In this document: in pieces, positions 1 through 7,518 of the stretch
Position numbering within the stretch: the stretch's first letter is position 1
Layout: the number at the start of each line of letters is the position of its first letter
DNA from: Massilia sp. NR 4-1
Lineage (GTDB): Bacteria > Pseudomonadota > Gammaproteobacteria > Burkholderiales > Burkholderiaceae_D
Reading direction: 5' to 3'
Length of the DNA stretch: 64,000 nt
Assembly (NCBI RefSeq): GCF_001191005.1
Contig: NZ_CP012201.1
Span: 868,001-932,000 of the forward strand
Notes under the pieces: model-generated
Database searches by the model: none
What the model was told of the DNA's origin: nothing
What the model saw: the letters and a program-made list of their open reading frames with translations, nothing else
Program-made: the position numbers and the translations under genes

Positions 1-29
1 AGGTTTGCTCGATTGAGACCGCGCAGCGC

Positions 30-368
30 ATGGAACTCGCGCCGATACGCCTAGAGCTGGATGGCAAGCTGCTGGACATATCAACCTTTTCGTGGGACTG
101 GCTGACGCTCGACATTGCAGGGCTTTCAGCGGATATGGCCAGGACACCAATACAAAACTGGTTCATGAGGTGGTTCGACGAGGACGACACAAATCCCCAA
201 AATGCCGAGGGTTTATACGGGGTCGTGCATTTTATGAGCGATGCCAAGCAAATAGATGGGGGCGTGCGATTTTGTATCGATCTTGGCTCCGCTCCAGCAA
301 GTGCGGTTGCGGAACTCATCGAGGAATTGCTGAGCCAAGGAGCGGAAGGTTTGGCGTTAAGAGGGTAA
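30..368 (+). CDS. Hypothetical protein, possibly 5'-truncated by the window edge
   Basis: This encodes 112 residues from the ATG at 30. The frame is open all the way to base 1, so the true start may lie outside the window and the protein may be longer. The product is acidic and Trp/Asp-rich in its first half (DWLTLD, MRWFDEDD). It ends with a helix-like Ala/Glu/Leu stretch. No signal peptide, membrane segment or catalytic motif is visible. I do not recognise the family. The size and composition resemble the small acidic proteins often seen as immunity or accessory proteins, but that is only an impression. The next gene is convergent, with about 110 bases between them that show nothing notable. 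Confidence 0.5.
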   Translation: MELAPIRLELDGKLLDISTFSWDWLTLDIAGLSADMARTPIQNWFMRWFDEDDTNPQNAEGLYGVVHFMSDAKQIDGGVRFCIDLGSAPASAVAELIEELLSQGAEGLALRG

Positions 369-476
369 GGCGATATTGGCTTTCTCCGGTCAAGCCGAAT
401 GCGCAGCAAAGCAGAGGGAATCGAGCGGGCTGCTGGCTCAATGACTCCCGCTGCGCTGCGCAGGGAATGTTCCAGG

Positions 477-1478
477 TTACTGGAGTAGATCCGTCAACGG
501 TTTGGGTGCGTAGAGCGCGCTCTGGAATTCCGGAACGTATTCGTACTTCAGCATCTTGCCCAGCTTAAGCGATTTGATATAAGTCGAAAAACTGCCTTCG
601 TTCAGTTTCAGCTCGGCAGATTCGGCACTCGTGCTGGAGGCATAGCCAAGTTGCCGCGAGAGGGCGTAGCCGTATGTCAGCTGGCCGTCGTTGTCGAGGT
701 TCGTGAAGCTGCTTTTGACCACTTCGGGCTTATGCGCAAGCTCGTTGAGTTTTTTTCCTTCAAAAACAAAGTCTACCTTGCCGGTTTCGCTGTCGTTTAC
801 CACGAAGGAGACGGTTTTGTCGCTTTCCTTGTACTCGATACCGGTCAACCATTTGGGCAGGTTGTAGCCGACGACACCCCTTACCCGCGCCAGTTCGGTA
901 TTCACCGGCAGCTTCAGCACGTAGCCCCAAAAATCGCCGGAGGAGGATTGCCCAAGCAGGGTGAATGGACCGAAACTGGATTTCCCGGGTTTGTTGGTGA
1001 CGATGGAAAGCGAAATCTCGTTGTAGCTGTCGTTGTCGCAGTACTGGTAGGTGTAGGCCGTCAATGCCACCACTCCGCGACCCGGCCAGACCTGGAGCGG
1101 CTGCACCTCTTTCAGGATTTTCTCCGGCATCAGCTCGCGCAAACGGCGAATGTCGGCCGTGAAGACAGCGGTGATCTTGCTGTTCTTGTAGTAGAAGTTG
1201 GGGGAGTAGGATTCAAAACCGATATCGGCTTTCTCTTTCTTCAGCCCCTTGAACCAGCTGAGATCGATGTCGGGCGCTTCCGCCGCAATGACGGACAGCG
1301 GCGGATTGGAGCGGTAGCGATCATACAAGCCGCCCGCAACGACCGGCACATCATGGCCGCCGAGATTGATGTGAACCTGTTTGCTTTCGGCCGCATTGCC
1401 GGCCCAGGATTGGGGGGCAAGCAAGCTCACAGCCAATCCTAACGTTACCTTCATCTTCTGGATATTCATTCTGTACAC
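477..1478 (-). CDS. Exported acetoacetate decarboxylase-like protein
   Basis: This encodes 333 residues with an N-terminal signal peptide (hydrophobic core VTLGLAVSLLAP, then QSWAGNA), so it probably acts in the periplasm. The central region matches the acetoacetate decarboxylase-like fold. GYNLPKWL places Lys209 where ADC-type enzymes carry the Schiff-base lysine, and GPFTLLGQSS and ELARVRGVVGY surround it. True ADC decarboxylates acetoacetate to acetone. Exported homologues of this type are not characterised to my knowledge, so the substrate is unknown. It starts 14 bases after the oxidoreductase gene on the same strand and is almost certainly co-transcribed with it from the MerR-type promoter at 2759-2789. 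Confidence is good for the fold and low for the activity. Confidence 0.75.
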   Translation of the reverse strand: MYRMNIQKMKVTLGLAVSLLAPQSWAGNAAESKQVHINLGGHDVPVVAGGLYDRYRSNPPLSVIAAEAPDIDLSWFKGLKKEKADIGFESYSPNFYYKNSKITAVFTADIRRLRELMPEKILKEVQPLQVWPGRGVVALTAYTYQYCDNDSYNEISLSIVTNKPGKSSFGPFTLLGQSSSGDFWGYVLKLPVNTELARVRGVVGYNLPKWLTGIEYKESDKTVSFVVNDSETGKVDFVFEGKKLNELAHKPEVVKSSFTNLDNDGQLTYGYALSRQLGYASSTSAESAELKLNEGSFSTYIKSLKLGKMLKYEYVPEFQSALYAPKPLTDLLQ

Positions 1479-1492
1479 CTTTCTATCGATTG

Positions 1493-2731
1493 TTATGCCG
1501 GGACAGGAGAGCCGCTCATCTTGCGGCGATAGTTCCTGTTCTGCATGCCGGTTTGCAGCCGCTGTTCAAGTAGTGCGAAAACGGGGAGGACACCCGGGTT
1601 GCTGCTTTTCCCTTTGCTCAGGCGCCGCAACTGGTACTTGACCATCGCCATGTGGGCGGCGGAGGCCATCACCTTGTTTTTCCAGGAGATGGTCCGCAGC
1701 AGGGCGGTTGCGGAGCGATCCGAGCGCCACGCTGCCGGCAACTTCGGATCGACCGCCAGCGCCGTGCCCATTCCTGCCATATCGATGCCGCTGCTCAGCA
1801 CCTGCTCCACGACCTGGTAGCGCCGGATGCCGCCGGTGACCATGACCGGCATGTCGGCAACGGTGGCGATGTCCTTGGCGAATTCGAGGAAATACGCTTC
1901 GCGCGCCAGCGTGCGGCCATCGCGGGACTGTCCAAGCATTGCCGGGGCCTCGTAGCTGCCGCCGGACAGCTCGATCAGGTCCAGCTTCAAAGGATTGAGC
2001 ATCGCGACGACTTTCTTCGCGTCGTCGGGGCTGAAGCCGCCGCGCTGGAAGTCGGCCGAGTTGATCTTGACCGCCACGGCAAAGTTCTTGCCCACAGCCT
2101 GCCGCACCTCCTTGACGATGTCGACCAGCAAGCGGGCCCGGTTTTCGATGGAGCCGCCCCAGCGATCATTGCGCTGGTTGGTGATGGGGGAGAGGAACTG
2201 GCTGAGCAGGTAGCCGTGCGCGGCGTGAATCTGCACGCCGTTGAAGCCGGCCTGCTTTGCCAGTTGCGCGGTTCTGACAAAGCGGCGCTTAACGTCGGCA
2301 ATGTCTTCCTCGTTCATTTGGCGCGGCTTGGAAAACTGGCTGGACAGATTGCCCAGGTCGATGGCGATGGCGGACGGCGCGATGGTTTCCTGGCCGAGAG
2401 CGGCGGGCATCTGGCGTCCGGGATGGTTGATTTGCATCCAGACCTGAGCCCCTTGCGACTGGGCCACCCTGGCCCATTCTTCAAAGCGGTCCATGGATTG
2501 TGCGGTTTCGAGCACAACGCCGCCCGGGCCGGTCATGGCCCGGCGATCGACCATCACATTCCCGGTAATCATCAGGCCGATGCCGCCTTCCGCCCACGCC
2601 TGATACAGCCGGATCAGACGATCGGAGGGCGCGTGATTGCCGTCGGCCATGTTCTCTTCCATTGCCGCTTTGGCAAGGCGGTTCGGAATGACGGTGCCAT
2701 TGGGTAAGGTCAGTTCACTAAAGGGATTCAT
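1493..2731 (-). CDS. NADH:flavin oxidoreductase, old yellow enzyme family
   Basis: This encodes 412 residues forming an FMN-binding TIM barrel. It opens with the family signature (TLPNGTVIPNRLAKAAMEEN) and carries the substrate-binding His pair in IHAAHGYLLSQFLSP (His169/His172). These are followed by the TNQRNDRWGGS and ENRARLL segments. Late FMN-phosphate loops are visible (PVMVTGGIRR, GIDMAGMGTALAVDP). Family members reduce activated C=C bonds of enones, quinones and related electrophiles with NAD(P)H. The length lacks room for the Fe-S/FAD half of dienoyl-CoA reductases, so it is a stand-alone OYE-type enzyme. It is first in a two-gene unit with the ADC-like gene. The divergent promoter region carries a MerR-type operator, which suggests induction by reactive electrophiles or oxidants. 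Confidence 0.9.
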   Translation of the reverse strand: MNPFSELTLPNGTVIPNRLAKAAMEENMADGNHAPSDRLIRLYQAWAEGGIGLMITGNVMVDRRAMTGPGGVVLETAQSMDRFEEWARVAQSQGAQVWMQINHPGRQMPAALGQETIAPSAIAIDLGNLSSQFSKPRQMNEEDIADVKRRFVRTAQLAKQAGFNGVQIHAAHGYLLSQFLSPITNQRNDRWGGSIENRARLLVDIVKEVRQAVGKNFAVAVKINSADFQRGGFSPDDAKKVVAMLNPLKLDLIELSGGSYEAPAMLGQSRDGRTLAREAYFLEFAKDIATVADMPVMVTGGIRRYQVVEQVLSSGIDMAGMGTALAVDPKLPAAWRSDRSATALLRTISWKNKVMASAAHMAMVKYQLRRLSKGKSSNPGVLPVFALLEQRLQTGMQNRNYRRKMSGSPVPA

Positions 2732-2758
2732 TGCTATCTCCAGGGTTGCAATGGCCCC

Positions 2759-2789
2759 ACGATAAGCTTAAAGTTCACTTCAAGGTCAA
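2759..2789 (-). promoter_or_regulatory. MerR-type promoter/operator for the OYE-ADC operon
   Basis: On the minus strand the -35 is TTGACC (2789-2784) and the -10 is TATCGT (2764-2759), separated by exactly 19 bases. The spacer TTGAAGTGAACTTTAAGCT is an imperfect dyad (AAGT..ACTT). Over-long 19-20 bp spacers containing a dyad are the hallmark of promoters activated by MerR-family proteins, which untwist the spacer. A merR gene lies about 1 kb away. Confidence 0.75.
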
Positions 2790-2825
2790 GCATTAAAAAC
2801 GAAAATTTTTCACCTTTTCTTTCGC

Positions 2826-2856
2826 TTGACATTCAAGTTGACTTTAAGCTTATAGT
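2826..2856 (+). promoter_or_regulatory. MerR-type promoter/operator for the DJ-1/PfpI-merR genes
   Basis: The -35 is TTGACA (2826-2831) and the -10 is TATAGT (2851-2856), separated by 19 bases. The spacer TTCAAGTTGACTTTAAGCT differs from the divergent copy at only three positions. The distance to the start codon at 2893 is suitable for a short leader. Two copies facing apart imply that one MerR protein switches both operons together. Confidence 0.75.
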
Positions 2857-2892
2857 GGCCATGTAAGTCCAACTATCTGGAGGCCAGCTCCC

Positions 2893-3687
2893 ATGAGAAT
2901 TTTCAAGAAGGTTCTCCTTGCCGTACTGCCGATACTCTTCATGAAGATCGTGGCCGCCGCGCCGGCGGCGTACACGCCAGTGTCTTTAGGCGGTGCGAAA
3001 AGGGTGCTGATCGTCATGACCAATCACTCCGAATACCCGACCCGGAGCGACCATACCGGGCTGTGGCTTACCGAGCTGACGCATGTTTATGACGCACTGA
3101 AAGGCGCAGGATTCGCCGTGGATTTTGTCAGTCCCGAAGGCGGCGTTACCCCATTGGATGAGCGCAGCCTCGGTTGGCTGTATGTCGATAGCGCGGCAAA
3201 GGAGCATCTGAACGATCCGGCTTTCATGGCAGCTTTGCAATCGACGAAAGCGGCGGCCGAGATTGACCCCGCCGCCTATCAAGCCATCTTCTATGCCGGC
3301 GGGCATGGAACGATGTGGGATTTCCGGGGCAATAAGGAACTCAAGCGGATTGCTGAGGGCATCTATCGCGATGGCGGCATTGTTTCTTCGGTGTGCCACG
3401 GCGCCGCCGGCCTGCTGGACCTGGAGGATGCCAAGGGCAAGCCATTGATAGAAGGCCGCCGCGTAACGGGGTTCTCGAACTTCGAAGAGACGCTGTCCGG
3501 CGTGAAGGACCAAGTGCCGTATGCCCTGCAAAGCGAAATGGAGGCAAAAGGGGCCAGGTATGAAAAATCGCTGCTTCCGTTCCGCAGTTTTACCGTCACC
3601 GACGGCCGTATCGTCACCGGCCAGAACCCCGGGTCGAGCAAGGAAGTGGCTCAAGCCCTGCTGAATGCCCTTGGCAATAGGAACTAG
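2893..3687 (+). CDS. Exported DJ-1/PfpI (Hsp31-like) family protein
   Basis: This encodes 264 residues with an N-terminal signal sequence (MRIFKKVLLAVLPILF...AAAPAA). The body is a type-1 glutamine-amidotransferase-like domain. The nucleophile elbow SSVCHGAAGLL places the reactive cysteine at residue 168. FYAGGHGTMWDF and TGLWLTEL are typical of the Hsp31/ThiJ branch. Members act as glyoxalase III, deglycase or chaperone proteins against methylglyoxal and other carbonyls. The exact reaction here is not determined by sequence. It is first in a plus-strand unit, followed after 68 bases by merR and then a GNAT gene. The promoter just upstream is MerR-type. The signal peptide is unusual for a family best known in the cytoplasm. 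Confidence 0.85.
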   Translation: MRIFKKVLLAVLPILFMKIVAAAPAAYTPVSLGGAKRVLIVMTNHSEYPTRSDHTGLWLTELTHVYDALKGAGFAVDFVSPEGGVTPLDERSLGWLYVDSAAKEHLNDPAFMAALQSTKAAAEIDPAAYQAIFYAGGHGTMWDFRGNKELKRIAEGIYRDGGIVSSVCHGAAGLLDLEDAKGKPLIEGRRVTGFSNFEETLSGVKDQVPYALQSEMEAKGARYEKSLLPFRSFTVTDGRIVTGQNPGSSKEVAQALLNALGNRN

Positions 3688-3755
3688 CTGGAGAAAAGAA
3701 AGTATCGCGGCGATCAGCTCTGTTTCATCTTAAAATCGCCGGGGAGGGAGGTTCA

Positions 3756-4169
3756 ATGAAAATCGGCGAATTAGCCAAACGTAGCGGTATAGCAGCATCG
3801 ACCATTCGGTTCTACGAGTCCAAAGGATTGTTGAAGGCTGTAAGCCGGCTGTCCAACGGTTACCGGGACTATCCGCTGGAAGCGGTAGCGCTGCTTGCCA
3901 TCATCAACGATGCCCAGAGGGTCGGCTTTTCACTTGAGGAAATCAAGCAGGTGCTGCCGGAAGATATTTCTTCATGGCGGCATGAGGAATTAATCGCCGC
4001 GCTGCACAAGAAAATTGCCGATATCGAATCGCTGGAAGTGCGGCTGGCCCAAAACAAGGCGCATCTGCGCTCCTTGGTCCAACTTATCGATTCCAGGCCC
4101 GACGATCTTGATTGCAAGGACAACGCTGTACGAGTCATGACAAGCATGGGCATCCCCAGCGTTAAATAG
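3756..4169 (+). CDS. MerR-family transcriptional regulator
   Basis: This encodes 137 residues, a normal length for the family. The N-terminal winged helix-turn-helix is clear (KIGELAKRSGIAASTIRFYE, then SKGLL and NGYRDYPLEAV), followed by the dimerising helix around residues 80-110 (ELIAALHKKIADIESLEVRL). The only cysteine is Cys120 near the C-terminus. There is no metal-binding cysteine cluster of the MerR/CueR type, so a metal sensor is unlikely and a redox, electrophile or small-molecule sensor is more plausible. No MerR-type operator is seen immediately upstream of this gene. It is probably transcribed from the promoter at 2826-2856 and would act on both divergent promoters there. The Shine-Dalgarno GGGAGGGAGG precedes the ATG. 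Confidence 0.9.
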   Translation: MKIGELAKRSGIAASTIRFYESKGLLKAVSRLSNGYRDYPLEAVALLAIINDAQRVGFSLEEIKQVLPEDISSWRHEELIAALHKKIADIESLEVRLAQNKAHLRSLVQLIDSRPDDLDCKDNAVRVMTSMGIPSVK

Positions 4170-4181
4170 GAAAGGAAAAAT

Positions 4182-4607
4182 TTGAAACAGAGCGTTATTG
4201 TTATCGGCGATAAGGCCGACACTGAGTTCGAGAAAGTCATCGGCAAGGGCTTGGATGAGTTCAATGAACTGAAAGCGGGCTTCAGCGATCGACGTCCCCT
4301 GAGCGTGATGGTCAAAGGCCCTGATGGCAATGGGATACTGGGAGGCGCCCTCGGCAGAACCTCCCTTGGCTTGGCGTTTCTGGACCTGTTCTACCTGCCG
4401 GATTCCCTGCGCGGCTCGGGATTGGGCACCCAAGTCCTGAAGGCATTTGAGGACGAAGCACGCGAGCGCGGCTGCGGTTCAGCCGTGCTCTACACCATCA
4501 ACTTCCAGGCGCCCGGATTCTACGAGAAAAATGGCTGGGTCAGGTTTGGCGAGGTAAGCTCTGGCCAGGAAGGGATCAGCCGTATCTTTATGTCTAAAAA
4601 GCTATAG
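4182..4607 (+). CDS. GNAT-family N-acetyltransferase
   Basis: This encodes 141 residues read from a TTG start at 4182, chosen because AGGAAAGGAAA lies just upstream and no better ATG exists. The acetyl-CoA-binding motif A is visible as LRGSGLGTQVLKAFEDEARE, preceded by the beta strand LAFLDLFYLP. The C-terminal part has ALYTINF-like and PGFYEKNGW segments. It is a single-domain GNAT, and its substrate cannot be told from the sequence. It begins 12 bases after merR and is likely part of the same transcript, so it may modify a small molecule linked to the stress response of this locus. Confidence 0.85.
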   Translation: MKQSVIVIGDKADTEFEKVIGKGLDEFNELKAGFSDRRPLSVMVKGPDGNGILGGALGRTSLGLAFLDLFYLPDSLRGSGLGTQVLKAFEDEARERGCGSAVLYTINFQAPGFYEKNGWVRFGEVSSGQEGISRIFMSKKL

Positions 4608-4628
4608 CATGACGACATAGGGGGAGGA

Positions 4629-5270
4629 TCACGGCCGCTTCAATTGGCCGATGACACTCGCCACCTTGGTGGTAATGATATCGACTGCCGGTCCATTCGC
4701 ACCGTGCGGCAGGATAACGTCGGCGTGGCGCTTGGTCGGCTCGATAAACTGCTTGTGCATCGGACGCACCGTTTCCAGGTACTGGGAGACGATGCTTTCC
4801 AGCGAGCGGCCGCGCTCGGCAACATCCCTCTGCATGCGGCGGATGAAGCGCACGTCGGGGGCTGTGTCGACAAAGATCTTCAGCGACATCATTTTGCGCA
4901 AGTCCGCGTTATACAAGGTAAACAGCCCTTCGATCACGATGACCGGGGCTGGTTTGACGGGAATGGTCTTGTTGGAGCGGTTGCTGACGGTGAAGTCGTA
5001 CACCGGCATCTCGATTGTTTGTCCATTGCGCAAGGCCTGGACATGCTGGATCAAGAGTGGCCAGTCGAAGGCCTGCGGATGGTCGTAATTCTGCTGGCGC
5101 CGAACCTCGAGGGTGAGGTCGGTTTGATCGCAGTAGTAGTCGTCCTGCATCACGACCGAAACCATATCTGCGCCGAACGAAGCTAGTACTTGCTGGGAAA
5201 CCGTGGACTTGCCGCTGCCGCTGCCGCCAGCGACACCAATGATAAACGGGGGAGGAGAAATCTCATTCAT
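4629..5270 (-). CDS. udk: Uridine kinase
   Basis: This encodes about 213 residues from the ATG at 5270 (MNEISPPPFIIGVAGG). An upstream start at 5324 would add a non-homologous leader, so I rejected it. The Walker A loop GVAGGSGSGKST sits near the N-terminus. Further uridine kinase features are QDDYYCD, the NYDHPQAFDWPLL motif, VYDFTVSNRS, VIVIEGLFTLY and the lid RDVAERGRS. The enzyme phosphorylates uridine and cytidine to UMP and CMP in pyrimidine salvage. It is convergent with the GNAT gene (21 bases apart). The length is normal and nothing appears unusual. Confidence 0.92.
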   Translation of the reverse strand: MNEISPPPFIIGVAGGSGSGKSTVSQQVLASFGADMVSVVMQDDYYCDQTDLTLEVRRQQNYDHPQAFDWPLLIQHVQALRNGQTIEMPVYDFTVSNRSNKTIPVKPAPVIVIEGLFTLYNADLRKMMSLKIFVDTAPDVRFIRRMQRDVAERGRSLESIVSQYLETVRPMHKQFIEPTKRHADVILPHGANGPAVDIITTKVASVIGQLKRP

Positions 5271-5736
5271 ACCGCCATGATACCGGAGCCAAGCCCAAAC
5301 TGACAGGGGAAGGGCAAGGCACAAGCACGTGTTCTGCCATGATGATGCGCTTGCCTGAGGATGTCGGCCTAGCTACAGGTCCAAGTACAACACTTGAAAA
5401 TCGAGACAGTATCTGACAGAAACTCTCATCGCATGGCCCTCATGATATATTGCCCATTCTCTAATCGCGGAATGTTGGATGTTTAATGATTATTGATAGA
5501 TCCGTCGAGTTGCATCAGCAAAAGATTGAGCCAGTGCTGGGGCGGCCTGTTGGTGTGTTCCAGTCTGACCTCATTGCGTTGGAGGCTCGTATCCGCATTA
5601 GATTATTGGCTATATAGTGAGTTGCTTATCCTTTCGGATGTCATTTCAGTGAACGATAGCCATCGGGCGCACTAACGGCCAGAACCGGACGCTGGGAATT
5701 TTCCAGTCTAGTAAAGTGCCAGGAGTACAAGAATTT
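5271..5736. other. Gene-poor gap, about 465 bases
   Basis: This separates udk from the first gene of an AT-richer patch. Apart from the short open frame at 5486-5617 I see no RNA gene, terminator or repeat. Several alternative start codons occur before 5737. Confidence 0.5.
5486..5617 (+). CDS. Possible small protein or gene remnant (43 aa)
   Basis: A short open frame runs from an ATG at 5486 to a TAG at 5615-5617. The peptide starts MIIDRSVELHQQKIEP and continues VLGRPVGVFQSDLIALEARI, which looks protein-like in composition (alternating hydrophobic residues, a plausible amphipathic end). There is no strong Shine-Dalgarno. It may be a genuine small protein, the N-terminal stub of a truncated gene, or chance. 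It lies in the same AT-richer patch as other unrecognised small genes. Confidence 0.25.
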   Translation: MIIDRSVELHQQKIEPVLGRPVGVFQSDLIALEARIRIRLLAI

Positions 5737-6228
5737 ATGTTGCTGAATTTATCTAACCATGGCCCTAAAATGAAGCTCGTTTACGACTTCACTAAGGTTC
5801 TGGAAGAAGATACTGAACGCGTCAAATTAGCGCAGGCGTTAACGTTAGATGCATCCCGACCACGTATGGGCCTGAGAGGCAATCACGGCCTGTTTGGTTC
5901 TGAAGAATGGTGGGAAAGCATCAAGAATGAACGCATAAAAACGGTTACTCATTCCGGCGTAATTGAACGAACCTATTTTTCAGGACAAGACTCACGCTGG
6001 GGAAACCAAGTAAATAGTTTTTCTCTTCGGTTAGTGGATGGCTCGCTTATTGAGCAGAGCATTTATGCGGCGAAAAAAAATGACCACAGCCTTTTTGTAG
6101 TTGGAGCTATGGTTCTTATGATCTCTGCGCTGGATGAACTCAAGTCCCAGCCAGCGATAGATGGAGGAACCAATTATTCCCAGGTGGTGCTTGAAGTAGC
6201 GATTTCTGTTGAAAAGTTGGACCGCTAG
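5737..6228 (+). CDS. Hypothetical protein
   Basis: This encodes 163 residues from the ATG at 5737, which has AGGAG eleven bases upstream. A GTG at 5716 is a weaker alternative. There is no signal peptide. Visible segments include NHGLFGSEEWWESI, TYFSGQDSRWGN and a hydrophobic stretch LFVVGAMVLMISAL near residues 125-138 that is too weak to call a membrane helix. I do not recognise the family. Base composition is visibly richer in A/T than the flanking housekeeping genes. After the TAG stop the same frame stays open for another 58 codons (to 6402), which could be chance or could mark an interrupted longer gene. Confidence 0.55.
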   Translation: MLLNLSNHGPKMKLVYDFTKVLEEDTERVKLAQALTLDASRPRMGLRGNHGLFGSEEWWESIKNERIKTVTHSGVIERTYFSGQDSRWGNQVNSFSLRLVDGSLIEQSIYAAKKNDHSLFVVGAMVLMISALDELKSQPAIDGGTNYSQVVLEVAISVEKLDR

Positions 6229-6482
6229 GATGACGGTGTTCGGCTGCCATCAGCAGATCATCGGGAATTTAGCAGCGATGCCCCTTCAAGGAGATTAAAT
6301 GGGTCTGGTGGAATCATCGAATCGAATATCTGCTTTGCTGTACTTAAATACGATCAAGATGGTGCGCTGTACACATATGATCTCTACTCCTCGCAGCTCT
6401 ATTGACGGTGCAGTTTTACATTCAGATCCTGGCGCTTCTGGCAAGAAGCAGCCTGTCGCGACTATCAAAATCGTGGAGAAGT

Positions 6483-6899
6483 ATGAGAACTTTTTTTGGT
6501 TATGTTGTAGGGTTCCTTATGCTGTGTTCGACTGCCGTAATGGCAGGGCCCTCAGTTGATGTGACTAAGATTGCTGGCAAGGATGCCAAGCATGTGGCGC
6601 AGATTCTAGGTTCTTCCAAGTGCTCCAAGATCAAATATGGACCGAAATGTGAATATCGTAACGGTAGTATCGAAATCGTTTTCATTGGCGGAGCAGCTGA
6701 CTGGATCACAATCAGCAATTTGGAAGATGTACCATTCAATGCCGACGCGCTGAAGGCACTAGGCTTGAATAAGGCCCATCCTTCTGCCACTAAACCAATG
6801 GTGATCCGATGGGACTCGATCCCAGGATTTTTGAGTGTGTCTCTGTTTAAAGGAATCGTAGGATCTGACTACGCCTATATAAAAGTAAAAACACAATAG
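6483..6899 (+). CDS. Exported hypothetical protein
   Basis: This encodes 138 residues from the ATG at 6483, preceded by GTGGAG. The start was chosen because it opens directly into a signal peptide (RTFFGYVVGFLMLCSTAVMA, cleavage after VMA). The mature part is small and basic, with two cysteines close together (SSKCSKIKYGPKCEYR) that could form a disulfide. It ends in an IRW/DYAYIKVKTQ segment. I do not recognise a family. The export signal and small size suit a periplasmic or secreted accessory protein. It is flanked by other unrecognised genes, and no operon partner is obvious. Confidence 0.6.
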   Translation: MRTFFGYVVGFLMLCSTAVMAGPSVDVTKIAGKDAKHVAQILGSSKCSKIKYGPKCEYRNGSIEIVFIGGAADWITISNLEDVPFNADALKALGLNKAHPSATKPMVIRWDSIPGFLSVSLFKGIVGSDYAYIKVKTQ

Positions 6900-6962
6900 A
6901 ATTTGGTTATCTGGTTTTGGCCATTGGCAGTCTTCCGCACTTATCCTGAATGTACTTAGAGA

Positions 6963-7253
6963 ATGAATATGAACGAGAATGAAATGGCTCGAGCGCTTCA
7001 AGAATTCGTTGGCGCGTTTGAAGTGGTTTTTCGGTATGACTGGGAATATACAAAAATAATGATTGGCGACGAGAGCGATGGTGCAAACTTTGTCGAGCCT
7101 CGGCTTGAAGACGAGTCTGAAGACTGGGGCGCACGTGGGGTGCTTCTAGAGAGATATAGAAGCTTGGTGGCAGTGATGAAGTCGAATTCCCTCGAGCCGA
7201 AATTCCCATTTCCACTGGAGCACCTCCCGTCATTTGAAAGTAGAGTCTGGTAA
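6963..7253 (+). CDS. Hypothetical small acidic protein, immunity-like
   Basis: This encodes 96 residues; the ATG at 6963 or the one at 6969 are both possible. It is strongly acidic and Trp/Phe-containing (VFRYDWEYTKIMIG, EPRLEDESEDWGARGVLL, PFPLEHLPSF), with no signal peptide and no membrane helix. I do not recognise a named family. The composition and its place in a patch with an orphan toxin tip and another immunity-like gene suggest a cytoplasmic immunity protein. This is an inference from context, not homology. Confidence 0.55.
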   Translation: MNMNENEMARALQEFVGAFEVVFRYDWEYTKIMIGDESDGANFVEPRLEDESEDWGARGVLLERYRSLVAVMKSNSLEPKFPFPLEHLPSFESRVW

Positions 7254-7332
7254 CTGCAGACAGGCTCCGAAAAGAGATGCGAACGGCCAAAACCGGCCAT
7301 TCAATTACACGCCAAGTCAAGTGAAACTGGGC

Positions 7333-7467
7333 ATGGATTTTTCCGAGAAACTCAATAGCTGGCTTGCTTCTGTACTCGCACCGGATGTGCCGAACACTGT
7401 AATCGCGTTTTCATTTGTTGATTTGGCAACACTGGGCTTTAGTCTGTCAGGAGCAGACGTCGGTTAG
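7333..7467 (+). pseudogene. Possible truncated gene (N-terminal fragment)
   Basis: A frame beginning MDFSEKLNSWLASVLAPDVP and continuing NTVIAFSF reads like the start of a normal small cytoplasmic protein. It then runs into a TAG at 7465-7467 after 44 residues. The later residues (VDLATLGFSLSGADVG) look unlike a natural ending. I read it as the 5' stub of a decayed gene, but a genuine small protein is possible. It lies in the AT-richer patch between udk and ppsR. Confidence 0.3.
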
Positions 7468-7518
7468 AGATACTTCCTGTAACAACCTTGGGTCCATTTA
7501 CTTCATGTCGAGTCAAAT

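Noticed and set aside
6277..6612. Short open frames around 6299-6559 and the N-terminal extension of the exported protein before 6483
   Set aside because: No signal or domain. The ATG at 6483 starts directly at a signal peptide and explains the gene better.
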